DNA of 64,000 nt. It comes from Achromobacter seleniivolatilans (GTDB taxonomy: Bacteria; Pseudomonadota; Gammaproteobacteria; Burkholderiales; Burkholderiaceae_B). Position 1 is the stretch's first letter; each line of letters opens with the position of its first letter. Of the stretch, positions 52,493 to 63,000 are shown in pieces. The stretch covers positions 868,001-932,000 of the forward strand of contig NZ_CP132976.1 in the NCBI RefSeq assembly GCF_030864005.1. Direction: 5' to 3'. The translations under genes and the position numbers were made by a program. The notes under the pieces were generated by a model, which worked only from the letters and a program-made list of their open reading frames with translations, was not told the origin of the DNA and made no database searches.

Positions 52493-53200
52493 ATGCCCGC
52501 CGATTCGGTCCATTCTCCGTTCTTGCTGCGTGCTCCGGTGTTGCTGCTGGAAGACGAGCCTTTGATTAGTCTACGTTTAGAAGGGCTGCTGCTGCGCCTG
52601 GGCTACACGCGGGACGACTTGGTATTCGCTTCGACGCTGGCCGAAGGGCGGGCATGCGCTGCCCGCTTGCCAATCGCGGTGGCGCTGGTGGATTTGGGCT
52701 TGCCGGATGGTAATGGTCTGGAACTGATCGCCGAGATGCACGCGGCCAATCGGGAATGCGTGATCGTGGTGGTGTCGGCCTGGAGCTCCGAGGACACGAT
52801 ACTTGCTGCGTTACGCGCGGGCGCGGTGGGGTATGTGCTGAAGGAACGCGATGATCTTGAAGTGCTGCTTTCCATCCGCAGCGCCTTACAAGGCGGCGCG
52901 GCAATCGATCCCTTCATTGCGCGGCGGTTGATTCAAGAATTCCGGTCTCAGCCTGCGGCGGCCAGCGGCGCCGACATCGATAGTGATGCCGAGACGGAAA
53001 GCAGCGGACAACTGAGCCGCCGCGAGACGCAGATTCTGCGCATGGTTGCAGAAGGGTTGGGCAATCGCGAAATTGCCGAACAACTGACTTTGTCGCGTCA
53101 TACCGTTGAACGACATATCAAACACGTCTATCGCAAACTTCGCGTGTCCTCGCGGACAAAGGCGATACATACGGCCCGCGTATCCGGCCTGATCAATTGA
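52493..53200 (+). CDS. LuxR-type response regulator upstream of the adhesin operon
   Basis: The protein has 235 residues. Receiver domain: LLLEDEP acidic pocket, D67 phosphoacceptor (VALVDLGLPD), Ser in VVSAWSS and Lys in YVLKERD. C-terminal LuxR HTH: LSRRETQILRMVAEGLGNRE then QLTLSRHTVERHIKHVYRKL. It is 363 bases upstream of, and co-directional with, the adhesin operon, so control of that operon is plausible but unproven. No kinase gene nearby. Confidence 0.9.
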   Translation: MPADSVHSPFLLRAPVLLLEDEPLISLRLEGLLLRLGYTRDDLVFASTLAEGRACAARLPIAVALVDLGLPDGNGLELIAEMHAANRECVIVVVSAWSSEDTILAALRAGAVGYVLKERDDLEVLLSIRSALQGGAAIDPFIARRLIQEFRSQPAAASGADIDSDAETESSGQLSRRETQILRMVAEGLGNREIAEQLTLSRHTVERHIKHVYRKLRVSSRTKAIHTARVSGLIN

Positions 53201-53563
53201 GCTGGCAGGGCCTGTTGTCGCTCCCGGTTTGAGGCACCTCAGACATTATTCGGATTTATTTTGTAAAAAAACGCGCGATGATTGCGATCGATTGCACGCG
53301 AATTTGCGACCGCTTTGCGGGTTGATTTGAAATATATCGATTTATATTTATCTGAATTCGCATGCCGTGTTTTATGGGAAGTTTCATACACGATATGCCT
53401 AGTTTCAGGGATAGACGAAGTCTGACAAAACCCGTCTAATTCTTGCATTCGTTCAACCAAACGATGCATTGATTTTTCGGGAAAGGCGTTAAACGCCATA
53501 GTGGGTCGCAGGCCTTACCGAAAACGGATTAGTGCCAATAACCGGGGTAAGGAGATTTATCAA
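53201..53563. other. AT-rich promoter region of the adhesin operon
   Basis: 363 bases, conspicuously AT-rich against its surroundings. An 86-codon reverse frame (53239-53499) has no ribosome-binding site and is judged non-coding. The stretch probably carries the operon promoter and a long 5' leader. Confidence 0.55.
53322..53349 (+). promoter_or_regulatory. candidate sigma70 promoter of the adhesin operon
   Basis: TTGATT at 53322 and TATATT at 53344 with a 16-base spacer match four and five of six consensus bases. It lies about 215 bases before the SapC start, in the AT-rich stretch. Confidence 0.35.
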
Positions 53564-54355
53564 ATGTCAGCGACTGTGTTCTACGAGCGGGCTGTTGCGC
53601 TGGATCGCGCGGCGCATCAAGAAACCCGGATTCAGATTCAGCCGGATCACTATGCCTTCGCGCATGACACTAACGCGCTGCCCATCGCGGCAAGCGAATT
53701 CGCTGATGCTGGCCGCCATTACCCCATCGTTTTCGTAGGCGACGAAGCCGGCAATTTCCATGTGGCCGTGCTGCTGGGCCTGGAAGACAAGTCGAACCTG
53801 TTCGTCACCGAAAACGGCACCTGGAAGACCGACACCTACGTGCCCGCTTTTGCGCGCCGTTACCCGTTTGTGTTGGGCACGACGTCCGAGGCCGATCGCC
53901 TGGCCGTGTGCATTGACGAGTCCTACCCCGGCATCAATACCACCGAAGGCGTGGCGCTGTTTGAAGATGGCAAGGAAACCGCGTACCTGACGCAGATGAT
54001 GGAATTTCTGCGTGTGTTCCAGGGCGAGATGGAATTGACCAAGAACATGGCCAAGCGCCTGAATGATCTGGGCCTGCTGGCAGCCAAGACCATCACGATT
54101 TCGCAAGCCGATGGCGACCGCTACCTGAGCGGCTTCTGGGTGGTGGACGAACAAAAATTCGCGGGCATCGATGATGCCCGCGTGGTCGAGCTGCATAGCG
54201 CCGGCATTCTGCGTTTGATCGAGTTGCATCGCGCATCGCTGGGCAACGTCCAGCGTCTGGCCATGCAGCTGGATGAGCAGCGCCGTTTGAAAGCGCAGCA
54301 GCAAAAGGACGTGGCGTCCACGACTGACGCCGCGCCCAATGAAGCCGCTGCCTGA
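53564..54355 (+). CDS. SapC-family protein
   Basis: The protein has 263 residues; the ATG at 53564 has AAGGAG upstream. SapC features: YPIVFVGDEAGNFHVAVLLG, NLFVTENGTWKTDTYVPAFA, RRYPFVLG and CIDESYPGINTTEGVALFED. SapC proteins have an unclear role and are often encoded with type I-secreted adhesins or S-layer-like proteins. The C-terminal end is a Gln/Lys-rich helix. First gene of a four-gene operon ending in the giant adhesin. Confidence 0.9.
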   Translation: MSATVFYERAVALDRAAHQETRIQIQPDHYAFAHDTNALPIAASEFADAGRHYPIVFVGDEAGNFHVAVLLGLEDKSNLFVTENGTWKTDTYVPAFARRYPFVLGTTSEADRLAVCIDESYPGINTTEGVALFEDGKETAYLTQMMEFLRVFQGEMELTKNMAKRLNDLGLLAAKTITISQADGDRYLSGFWVVDEQKFAGIDDARVVELHSAGILRLIELHRASLGNVQRLAMQLDEQRRLKAQQQKDVASTTDAAPNEAAA

Positions 54356-54385
54356 TTTCAATACGCGCACTCACCGGCCAGACTC

Positions 54386-55255
54386 ATGCTGACCGCCACC
54401 CTGACGCCCGCTGTCGGTCAGCGCCCGGCTGCGCCCGGTTCAGAGCCCGAGATCCATATTCCCTTGCACACGTTGCGGGGAGAAGCCCGGATCTGGGCCG
54501 ACCGGCTGCTGTCTGCCTTCAATGGCAAGCAGATTGACGGTGTTGAGTGGTCGATGAAGTTCTCGGCCGCGGGCCTGGTCGGCAACCGGTTCATGTTGGG
54601 CATCCAGCGAGATCACTGGCATCAGCTGGATCTGGCCACGCTATCGCAGCTGCTGGCCATTCCGCAATCCCTGTGGATGCGCATGGTGCAGGACATGGAG
54701 CAGGCGCGTGCCATGTTCTTTGCCTACGAACCCGACGAAGGCGCGGGCACATACCGCGTCTATCTGGAGTTCATGCCTGCGCCCGAGGCGCTGCGCCAAC
54801 ATGGCGTGCTGCCCTTGGGCTGCGGCTACAAATGGCACCCGGCAACGCAACGCGAGGCCGCCATCACAGCCTATCGCATGCGTCACCTGGAAAGCCCGGC
54901 TGCGTTTAACCAGCATCTGGACCCCTATCTGGCAAAGCTGCGTAATCCGGTTTTGCGTCAGGTGGCCGAAGGCATCGTGCAGCAGGCCTCTGCGCAAGCT
55001 GACCCCTGCGGGTTCATGTTTTTGGAAGTAGAAGAAGCCGACACGCGTCGCGACTCTTTCACGCTGACGTTCCGCGGGGCGGACTTGCCCTTGCGTGCTT
55101 TCATTCCCGATCTTTTGCGTTTGGCCGCCAGTCTGGCGTTGGCCGAAAGCGAGGTGCTGGGGTTTCTCTTGCCCGACGAACCGCGCAGCCTCTATAGCCT
55201 GGCTGCTGGCACCGCGCGGGACGGACATGAGTTTCTGACTGTCTACTATGACTGA
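54386..55255 (+). CDS. hypothetical protein of the adhesin operon
   Basis: The protein has 289 residues, soluble, with no signal or membrane helix. Mixed alpha/beta composition (GVEWSMKFSAAGLVGNRFML; YRVYLEFMPAPEALRQHGVL; SFTLTFRGADLPLRAFIPDL). No domain was recognised. It lies 30 bases after the SapC gene and overlaps the TolC-family gene by eight bases (ATGACTGA), so its product is made in step with the secretion component and may be a cytoplasmic accessory for adhesin export or modification. Confidence 0.78.
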   Translation: MLTATLTPAVGQRPAAPGSEPEIHIPLHTLRGEARIWADRLLSAFNGKQIDGVEWSMKFSAAGLVGNRFMLGIQRDHWHQLDLATLSQLLAIPQSLWMRMVQDMEQARAMFFAYEPDEGAGTYRVYLEFMPAPEALRQHGVLPLGCGYKWHPATQREAAITAYRMRHLESPAAFNQHLDPYLAKLRNPVLRQVAEGIVQQASAQADPCGFMFLEVEEADTRRDSFTLTFRGADLPLRAFIPDLLRLAASLALAESEVLGFLLPDEPRSLYSLAAGTARDGHEFLTVYYD

Positions 55256-56888
55256 CCACGACACGCTTTTCTTCCGCCCGGCGCTTGCGCGCAAGGGCAT
55301 GGTCGCGATGGCGGTGCTTGCCGCCATGAGCCTGGCCGGTTGCGCCGCCCGCAGTGGCACGGCGCCGGCCACCGCCAGCGCGGGCGCTACGGAAACGCCG
55401 GCCGCCGGGGTGCAGACCGAAGGCGGCACGCTCAAAATGGGCGCAACCGGACCGCGCGAGACCACTCGTTTCGGCCTGGCCGCGCCCAGCGCGCAGATGG
55501 ACACAGTGCCGCCCGAACCCGCGCCGCGCTTTGACGAAAAAACCGTTTTGCCCGCGCCTGCGTCCTATCTGGCCGAAAACATGCCCGCCTACAACGGCGC
55601 CCAGCTGCCGGATCAAACTGATCCGATGACGCTGGATCAGGTCTACATGATGGCGTTGCAAAACGATCCGCAACTGCAAGGCGCTTATCAAGAGTTGCAA
55701 GCCGTGGGTTATGGCGTGATGTCGGCGCGCGCCGGCCTGTTGCCCAGCGTCAGCGGTGAGGTCAACCGCAGCAAGGTGCGCCAGAACGTGGTCGACAGCG
55801 AAAACGCGGTCTATCAGACAGGTCGCGCCGCTTGGGCGGAAAACGGTTGGGCGCTGACGCTGAATCAGCCCATCTTTGAACTGGGCGCGTATCACAAGTG
55901 GCGCCAGTCGCAAGACGCCGAACGCAAGCAAGTGGCCAGCTATGCCTATGCGCAGCAGGATTTGATGCTGCGCACCGCTACCGCCTATCTCAGCGTGCTG
56001 GCGGCGCAAGATCAGGTTGAGTTGACCGAAGCCGAACGCCGCACCACGCAAAAGCAGATGGAGCTGGTGCAGGCGCGTTATCACAGCGGTCAGGAAACGC
56101 GGGTTGGGCTGAGCGAAGTTCAGGCGCGCCTGGACATCCAGGATGCCAATACGCTGCTGGCCCAGAACGACTATCTGGACAAGCAGCAGGCGGTTCAGGA
56201 AATCATCGGCTTTGGCAATCTGAAGTTGCGCCCGGTCCGCAAGGATCTGCCCATGTCCATGCCGGTGCCGAATGATCCGCAAGCCTGGCTGCGAACGGCG
56301 CTGGAGCAAAACTGGTCGATACGCGCCGCGTCCGCCGGCGTGGCCGTGGCCGAAAAAGAAGTGTCGGTGCAGAAGGCGGGGTACTACCCCAGCGTGAATC
56401 TGCGCGCGTCCACCGGACGCAACGAAACGGGCGGCAGCTTGTTTGGGGGCGGCAGCACGGTAGCCGACACCCGCGTGACGGTGAACCTGAACGTTCCCAT
56501 CTTTCAAAGTGGCTACACCTACGGCATGAGCCACGCTGCCGCCAGCCGCCTGAGCGCGGCGTCGTCCGACCTGAGCCTGACGCGCCGCAAGGTGCAGCGT
56601 CAGGTGTTCTCGTCGTTTCAGAACATCGTGATCGGCATAGACCGGATGCGTGCGTTGAACAGTTCGGTGCAGTCTTTTGAACTGGCGTTAAAGCTGAAGG
56701 AAGAAGGCTTTACCGCTGGCCTGAATGACATTGTCAGCGTGCTGGACGCCACGCGGAATCTGTACAACGCGAAGCGGCAGCAAGCCGAGGCTGGCTACAA
56801 CTTCGTGCTGGACGGGCTAAAGCTCAAGCAGGGCGCAGGAACCTTGAGCGCCGCCGACATCGCGGCGATCAGTCAGCAGATGCTGTAA
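55248..56888 (+). CDS. TolC-family outer-membrane efflux lipoprotein (type I secretion)
   Basis: The protein has 546 residues. Signal peptide with lipobox SLAGC (C32), then an unusually long Ala/Pro/Thr-rich region (about 33-125) before the TolC domain. Two outer-membrane-efflux repeats are visible, starting PMTLDQVYMMALQNDPQLQG and later AWLRTALEQNWSIRAASAGV, with helical QDLMLRTATAYLSVLAAQDQ and the end LKLKQGAGTLSAADIAAISQ. Predicted outer-membrane channel for export of the adhesin. The inner-membrane ABC and HlyD partners are not in the window. Confidence 0.9.
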   Translation: MTDHDTLFFRPALARKGMVAMAVLAAMSLAGCAARSGTAPATASAGATETPAAGVQTEGGTLKMGATGPRETTRFGLAAPSAQMDTVPPEPAPRFDEKTVLPAPASYLAENMPAYNGAQLPDQTDPMTLDQVYMMALQNDPQLQGAYQELQAVGYGVMSARAGLLPSVSGEVNRSKVRQNVVDSENAVYQTGRAAWAENGWALTLNQPIFELGAYHKWRQSQDAERKQVASYAYAQQDLMLRTATAYLSVLAAQDQVELTEAERRTTQKQMELVQARYHSGQETRVGLSEVQARLDIQDANTLLAQNDYLDKQQAVQEIIGFGNLKLRPVRKDLPMSMPVPNDPQAWLRTALEQNWSIRAASAGVAVAEKEVSVQKAGYYPSVNLRASTGRNETGGSLFGGGSTVADTRVTVNLNVPIFQSGYTYGMSHAAASRLSAASSDLSLTRRKVQRQVFSSFQNIVIGIDRMRALNSSVQSFELALKLKEEGFTAGLNDIVSVLDATRNLYNAKRQQAEAGYNFVLDGLKLKQGAGTLSAADIAAISQQML

Positions 56889-56928
56889 GCGCAGGACACG
56901 GCGCGCGGTTGGCGCCAACTATCAGCAG

Positions 56929-56955
56929 GGCCATCCGGTGCTATGCCGGGTGGCC
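56929..56955 (+). terminator. hairpin between TolC-family gene and adhesin gene
   Basis: GGCCATCCGG / CCGGGTGGCC, ten pairs including one G-U, loop TGCTATG, no T-run. It lies inside the operon and may partly terminate or stabilise the upstream transcript. Confidence 0.4.
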
Positions 56956-57014
56956 GCTAATCGTTTAATTCAGGGCGTGCGTTGCGCCCGCAAATTCAGA
57001 TATCGAGTGACGAT

Positions 57015-60000
57015 ATGAGCATGAAGAAACTGGCGCGCAAACTGTGGACCGGCCGATCCTCTCGCGAGGTGCAGCAGTCCTTGTTCCGCAGACGGCCCCT
57101 CTTCGAGGCGCTGGAACGCCGTTATCTCATGTCGGCCGATCTGCTGGTTCCGCCGCCGCCGCCCACAAGCGATCAAGCGCCTATCGTGGCGTCCGCAGAT
57201 CCGGCAGCTGGTGCGCAAGGCAAAAAGCCCAGCGCGCCGGGTTCGCATCCGTATCTGGTTGAGCGCGCCGCGTACAAGGCGGCCACCCAACACAGCGAGA
57301 TGATGACCTTGGACCAGTACGCCAAGGCCAATGCAACGCGCCAGGGCGACGCGAAAGCCTGGCTGCCGGGGCAAGAGGGCGGCCAAGAGGGCGGCCAAAT
57401 CAAGGCGGCCGTATTGACCGGAAAAATTCCGGGTTACACCACGCAATCCGAACAGACACCGGTTCGCCAGATCATTTTTGTGGACCCGGCGGTCGACAAT
57501 GCCGATCAAATCGTGCAGGGCCTGTATGGCCTGATCAGCGGCAAGACTGAAGGTTGGGGCGGCCTTGCCAAACCCACGGGCGATGGCCCGCAAGTGCAGG
57601 TGCTGCGCAGCCACGATACCGAGATCATCGTGCTGGATGGCCGTTACGACGGCGTGGACCAGATTACGCAGATTCTGGGTCAGCACAAGGATCTGGCTGC
57701 GGTGCAGATCATGAGCCACGGGAGCGCGGGCGCGCTGTCGCTGGGCACGGCAACGCTGGGCGCAGGGCAGTTGGATACGTACAAGGACCAATTGCGCGCC
57801 TGGGGCGACGCCATGTCCGATGACGGCGACATTCTGCTGTATGGCTGCAATGTGGCATCTGGCCGGGCTGGCGTGGCTTTTGTAGACAGCCTGTCCGCGA
57901 TCACTCGCGCCGATGTGGCCGCAGCCACCCACACCGTGGGCAGCGCCGCGCTGGGCGGTGACTGGGTGCTGGATTACCGCAAGGGCGTCATCGACGCCAA
58001 CACAATTACCGTGGCCAGCTGGAATGGCGTGATGGCCAATGCCACAGGCGTCCAAAACGGCGGCTCGACCTTGCAAGGCGTGGCGGTCAATGACCGGTTG
58101 ATCGGCTACGGCAGCGACAACACGTTTGTGTTCGACAACAATTCCACGGCGGCAGTCACCACAATCGAATTGCGCCAGGGGATGAAGCAAGAGAACGGCG
58201 TCTGGGTGCGCAACGAGGACGACGACAACAGCAACAACACGCTGGACTTCTCGGGCATCAAGGGCAACGTCACGGCCATCATCAGCAACAACGACTCCTA
58301 CCAGATCAAGTATTCGACGGTAGACGCTGCCAACAACTGGACCGAGCGCACCGTCAACGTGGTGTTCAAGTCGGCCGATGGCACGCAAAGCCTGAAGATC
58401 GGCGACAAGACGTTCAACCTGATCGGTACCGCGCTGGACGGCAAGACCATACTGGATTACAGCGGGTACGCCACGGGCGTGACGGTCGATCTGTCTGGCC
58501 CCACGGCGGACTCCAATGGCGAAGAAGTGCCGCCGCCGCCGCCGACCGGATTCGGCTATGTGCGCGCAGTGAGCGGTGTGAAGGGATCTACGCAAGGCGG
58601 TAACCGGATTACGGTGGTCGGTGACACCACAGTCACTATCAACAACGCGCAAGACATTGTCAAAGGCAGCGGCGGCGGCAATACCTATATCGTCGCAGGC
58701 GGCGCCATCGGATTCACCCTGACCCAGCAGGCTGGCCAAAGCGGCAACACTCTGGACCTCTCCCAATTTGGCGCTGACGTGACCGCCCGCGTGCAAACCC
58801 AGGGCGGCCTGAGCGTCTACCTGGGCGCGGGCGTGGCGGCGGACGGCAGCATTCGTAACCTGTCGGGTGCGACGGCGCTGGTCAGCAATCTGGATATCCA
58901 GATTTTTGTCGGCGCGGCGGGCAAGACCACGCTGGACTATTCGGCCTACGAGGACAACGTCACGGTCAACCTGAACTATCAGGACGAAGCGACGGCCCTC
59001 TATGACGCCAGCGGCCTGGCGGGCGTGCTGAACATCAGCAACGTCATTGGCGCGGGTGGCACTTATGGCAACGACATCGTCGGCAGCCTGGGCGACAACA
59101 TCATTACCGTGGCCAACAGCCGCGGGCAGAATCGCATCAGCGGCGGCGGCGGCAACGATCTGGTGATCGGCAACCTGGCCGTCGGCGGCGCAACGGAATA
59201 TATCGCGGGCGTGGAAAGCAATGCCACGCTCAGCGGCGGCAAGACCTCGGCCACGATTGTGAACACGCCTCCTGGCGCAAGCACCGCATCGACGGTGACC
59301 TTGCGCGGCGTCAGCGCAGTGACCTTGCAGGACTACCGCACGATTAACGCAGGCGCGGCGGCAGGCACGACCTACCACGCGGGCACCAGCGTCACGCTGG
59401 ATGGCACGAACTACACGGGCGACCTGACCTTGATCGGCAGCGCGGGCGCCAACGTCTTGAAGGGCGGTCTGGGCAACAACACGTTTACCGGCTACCAGGG
59501 CGCCAATGACCTGTGGGCGCAGGCGGGGGCGGCAAGCAACACGCTCAATGAAAACGGAGAGTGGAATTTCACGCTGACCAACACCGCGTTGACGGGCACA
59601 TACGCGTCAGACGGTACGGCGTTGGCGGCTGGCGCGCCGACGCCTACGTTGGCCAACATCTTGCATGGCGTGTTTACCGACGCGCGCTTGAATGGCGGCC
59701 TGGGTTCGACGCTGATTGATGCGTCGGCCTTCAGTGGCAACACGATGCTGGTCAGCGGCTTGATGGCCAATGGCGTGATCAAGGCTGGTAACGGTGCGGG
59801 GCGCACGCATCAGATCCTGTTGCTGGGCGGAAAGTACGCCATCAGCGGCGGCACGGGCGCAGGGTCAACGACGGAATTGGTGGTGGCAGCCGACGGCTAC
59901 ACCGGGCTGACCGGCGCGGAATACGCGGCGCAAATGGCTGCGGGCGGTGGCGTGGGGTATGTGTCGTTCGAGAAAGATGGTTCGGGCGCGACCTGGATCA

Positions 60001-63000
60001 AGCGTGACGCGGCAGGCGTGTTGGCTGGCAGCTCAACCTACACCAACATCACCAGCGCGCGCGTGATCAGCGGTGAGTATGGCAATTGGATCGACACCTC
60101 GCGTTTCGAGGGCCGCGCGGTCCTGGATGGGTCGGCAGGCTTGTCCAACTACTTCATCATCAGCAACGCCTATGCCACGCAGGTCATCGGCTCGGCGGGC
60201 ACCAATACGATTGAACTGTCCACCGGCGGCAAGAATGTGACGGTGGACAACACCCGAGTCCAGATCGGCTCGGGCGGCACGCAATTCGACAGCGCGTTCA
60301 CCAATGTGAACGATTTCCGCTTTGTGGTGCAGGGCAGCGCCGCAAACACCGTGAACACCACAGCGTTTACTGGCGTGACGACCCAGACGTATCTGTCCAA
60401 CCTGAATTCGGGGTACACGGCGGAAGACGGCCCGGCGCTGGCGTTTCTGTTTCCCAACCGTGCGAATGCGCGGGTGGATGTGGGTCTGGAAGGGGTCCGA
60501 ACCATACAGGACCTGTTGGACGCCATTGCAGGCGGCGTCATGGTCAATGCGGCTGGCGTGCCGTTGCGTATTGCGGTGGGCGGCCCCAATGCGGGCCAAT
60601 TGCTGGCGGAAACTGACACGACGTCGGCGTGGGATTATTTGTACGCCCTGACGGCCAGCCTGGATGGCCAGGGCCGTTTGCAGGTGAGCTACAGCCAGGA
60701 TGCGATCACGGCAGGCTTGTCCGGCGCGTTCACGCTGACCCCCGGCATGCAAGCCAAATTGAATGCCGATGGCACGGTGTCGACGTCTACGGTCAGCGTG
60801 TCTGACGCCGCGTATACGTTGGGGCTGATCGCTGCGGGGCAGACGCAGAACACGTCTACCGGCGCAGGCGTGCTGACGGGGGTGGCGCTGGGTATCGCCC
60901 ACCAGACGCAATTTGTGCTGGCGGGCTCCAATGCCGTGATCCGTTCGGGCGGTGGCGACAATACGTTCGTGGTCAATTACGGCCAGGCTTCGTCCAACAC
61001 CGGCACGGGTAACAACATCATCGCGCAGACCGGCGCGCAGAACAGCCTGGTCGTCAACACCAGCCTGGGCGCGGTGCTCGCGACCGGTTCCGTTTATTAC
61101 GTGTCAGGCGGCGTGAATACCAGCACGGTGACGTTCACGGCAGGCGCCTTTGCAGACGCCACGGTCACGGCTACCAATACCGCTGGCGCGACCACATTGG
61201 ACGCGAGCGCGTGGGACAAGACGGTGGCGTTGGTCACCAGCGGCGGTTACGACACGCTCAAGGGCAACAAGAGCAACGTGACTTTCGTGGTGATGCAGCC
61301 CACCAATACGGCGGGCGGCACTGTGACCATGTCGCTCGCCGCGACGGGCGGCACGGGCAACAGCCTGCAGGTGTCGATGCAGGGCGCAGGCGCGGCCTTG
61401 TCCAGCCTGATTTCCAGCGCGGGTGTGATCACGGGCGTGACGTTCGGGGCCAACACGGCCAGCCTGGACTATGTGCTGGACATCGGCAATGGCACGTTGG
61501 ATCAGGCGCTGACCGTGTCTGGCCGCAATGTCACGATACGCGGGCAAGACTACACGGTATCTAAAGCCATTACGTTGAGCGCCGACCGCACTCTGCGTCT
61601 GGAAGGCGAGAAGATCACCGTGGGCGACGATGCCGCCGCCCATATCGTGCTGGCGGCGGGCGCCATCCAGTTGGCGGCGCAGCACTATCGCCCGTGGCGC
61701 AGCGGCTTTGCCCAGATCTATACGCTGGACACGGAAATCAACGTTCGCAATGCCACGCTGTGGGCCAAGGACGCGGCAGGCTCGGGCGTAACGCTGACCA
61801 CCAAGATCAGCAGCGACGACTATGGCCGTGACCCGCTGATCAAGAACGGCGCGGACCAAAAGGGCATTCTGGGCACGCTGGCAGGCGGCGTGAACTCCGC
61901 TTTCAACGCGTTGATGAACTTCCTGGACGGGGCCAGCGCCCTGGCGTCCTGGGCGGGTATTACCTACAAGTCGTCCATCAATGTCGGCACCACCGCAAAG
62001 CTGGTGTCCAACAGCGACGTGACGATCACGGCCAGTTCTACCGCGAAGGTGGAGCTGAATCCGCTGGTGACCAAAGTCGCGGGCATTGCCGTGGGCGTAT
62101 TGCAGAACTACGCGCACATCGAAATCAACGGCAAGATCAGCGCCGCCAAAGCGATCACCATCAAGTCCGAAGTGACCAACGAGATGAGCATCAAGCTGAT
62201 CCCGGGTCAGTTGAGTGCGGTGCCTGCGGTGATCGGCGTTGGGGTCGCGGTGGTGCTCAGTGAGTCCACGGTACACATCGGCACGACGGCAACGCTGGAT
62301 ACGGGCTTGAGTTACGTCAATGACCTGGTCACGTCATCGGTCAGCAATGTTGGCGGTGACGTGACGGTGCAGGCCATCACGAACCACAAGAGCGTCATCA
62401 GCATTTCGGTCGCTGGCAAGATGGCTGAAAGCGACGACACCAAGGCAGTTACGCCTGCGGCAGGCGCGGCGACGACTGGACCAGCCCAAGAAACGGGCAA
62501 GTACAAAGCGGGTTACGCCAAGGTTGGCGTGGGCGTGGGTTTTGCGTACAACCAGCTCACCACCGAAGCCTATATGGACGGCACGGTGACCACGCGCAAC
62601 GCGGGCAAAGTGCTGGTTGAAGCCAAGGCGCTGGACACTGGGAGCGCCGTCGCGGTCAAGACCATTCTGGGCGGCCGCGCGGCCACAGGCAGCGACTACC
62701 TGACCAGCGCACAAACCGAAGCCAAGAGCGCGGCCATCGCCAAGGCGACCAAACCCATCGTGGGCGGCGTCATGAGCGGCCTGGGCACCGGGTCGCAATA
62801 CACCAAGTCTTTCTTCAGTGCGCTGGTGTCTGACAGCAAGGAAGGAGGTTTCGGCAAGAAGGTTTCGGATATCAAGAAGGAAAAAGACGCCAAGGACCGG
62901 TCGGACTACGACAAAGACATTCAGAAGGAAATCGACAACCCGTCGACCGAGTTCCAGGTGGGCGCGGCGCTGGGCATGTCGATGAGCAACATCACGACGA

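Noticed and set aside
53239..53499. 86-codon reverse frame in the AT-rich gap before SapC
   Set aside because: No ribosome-binding site and no protein-like pattern. The AT-rich stretch is better explained as promoter region.
56970..59378. 802-codon reverse-strand frame
   Set aside because: Exactly antisense to the adhesin gene. It is rich in His, Arg and Ala without domains, as expected from the opposite strand of high-GC coding sequence.
61104..62276. 390-codon reverse-strand frame (and 60033-60911)
   Set aside because: Shadow of the adhesin gene: no ribosome-binding site and shadow-like His/Arg/Gly composition.
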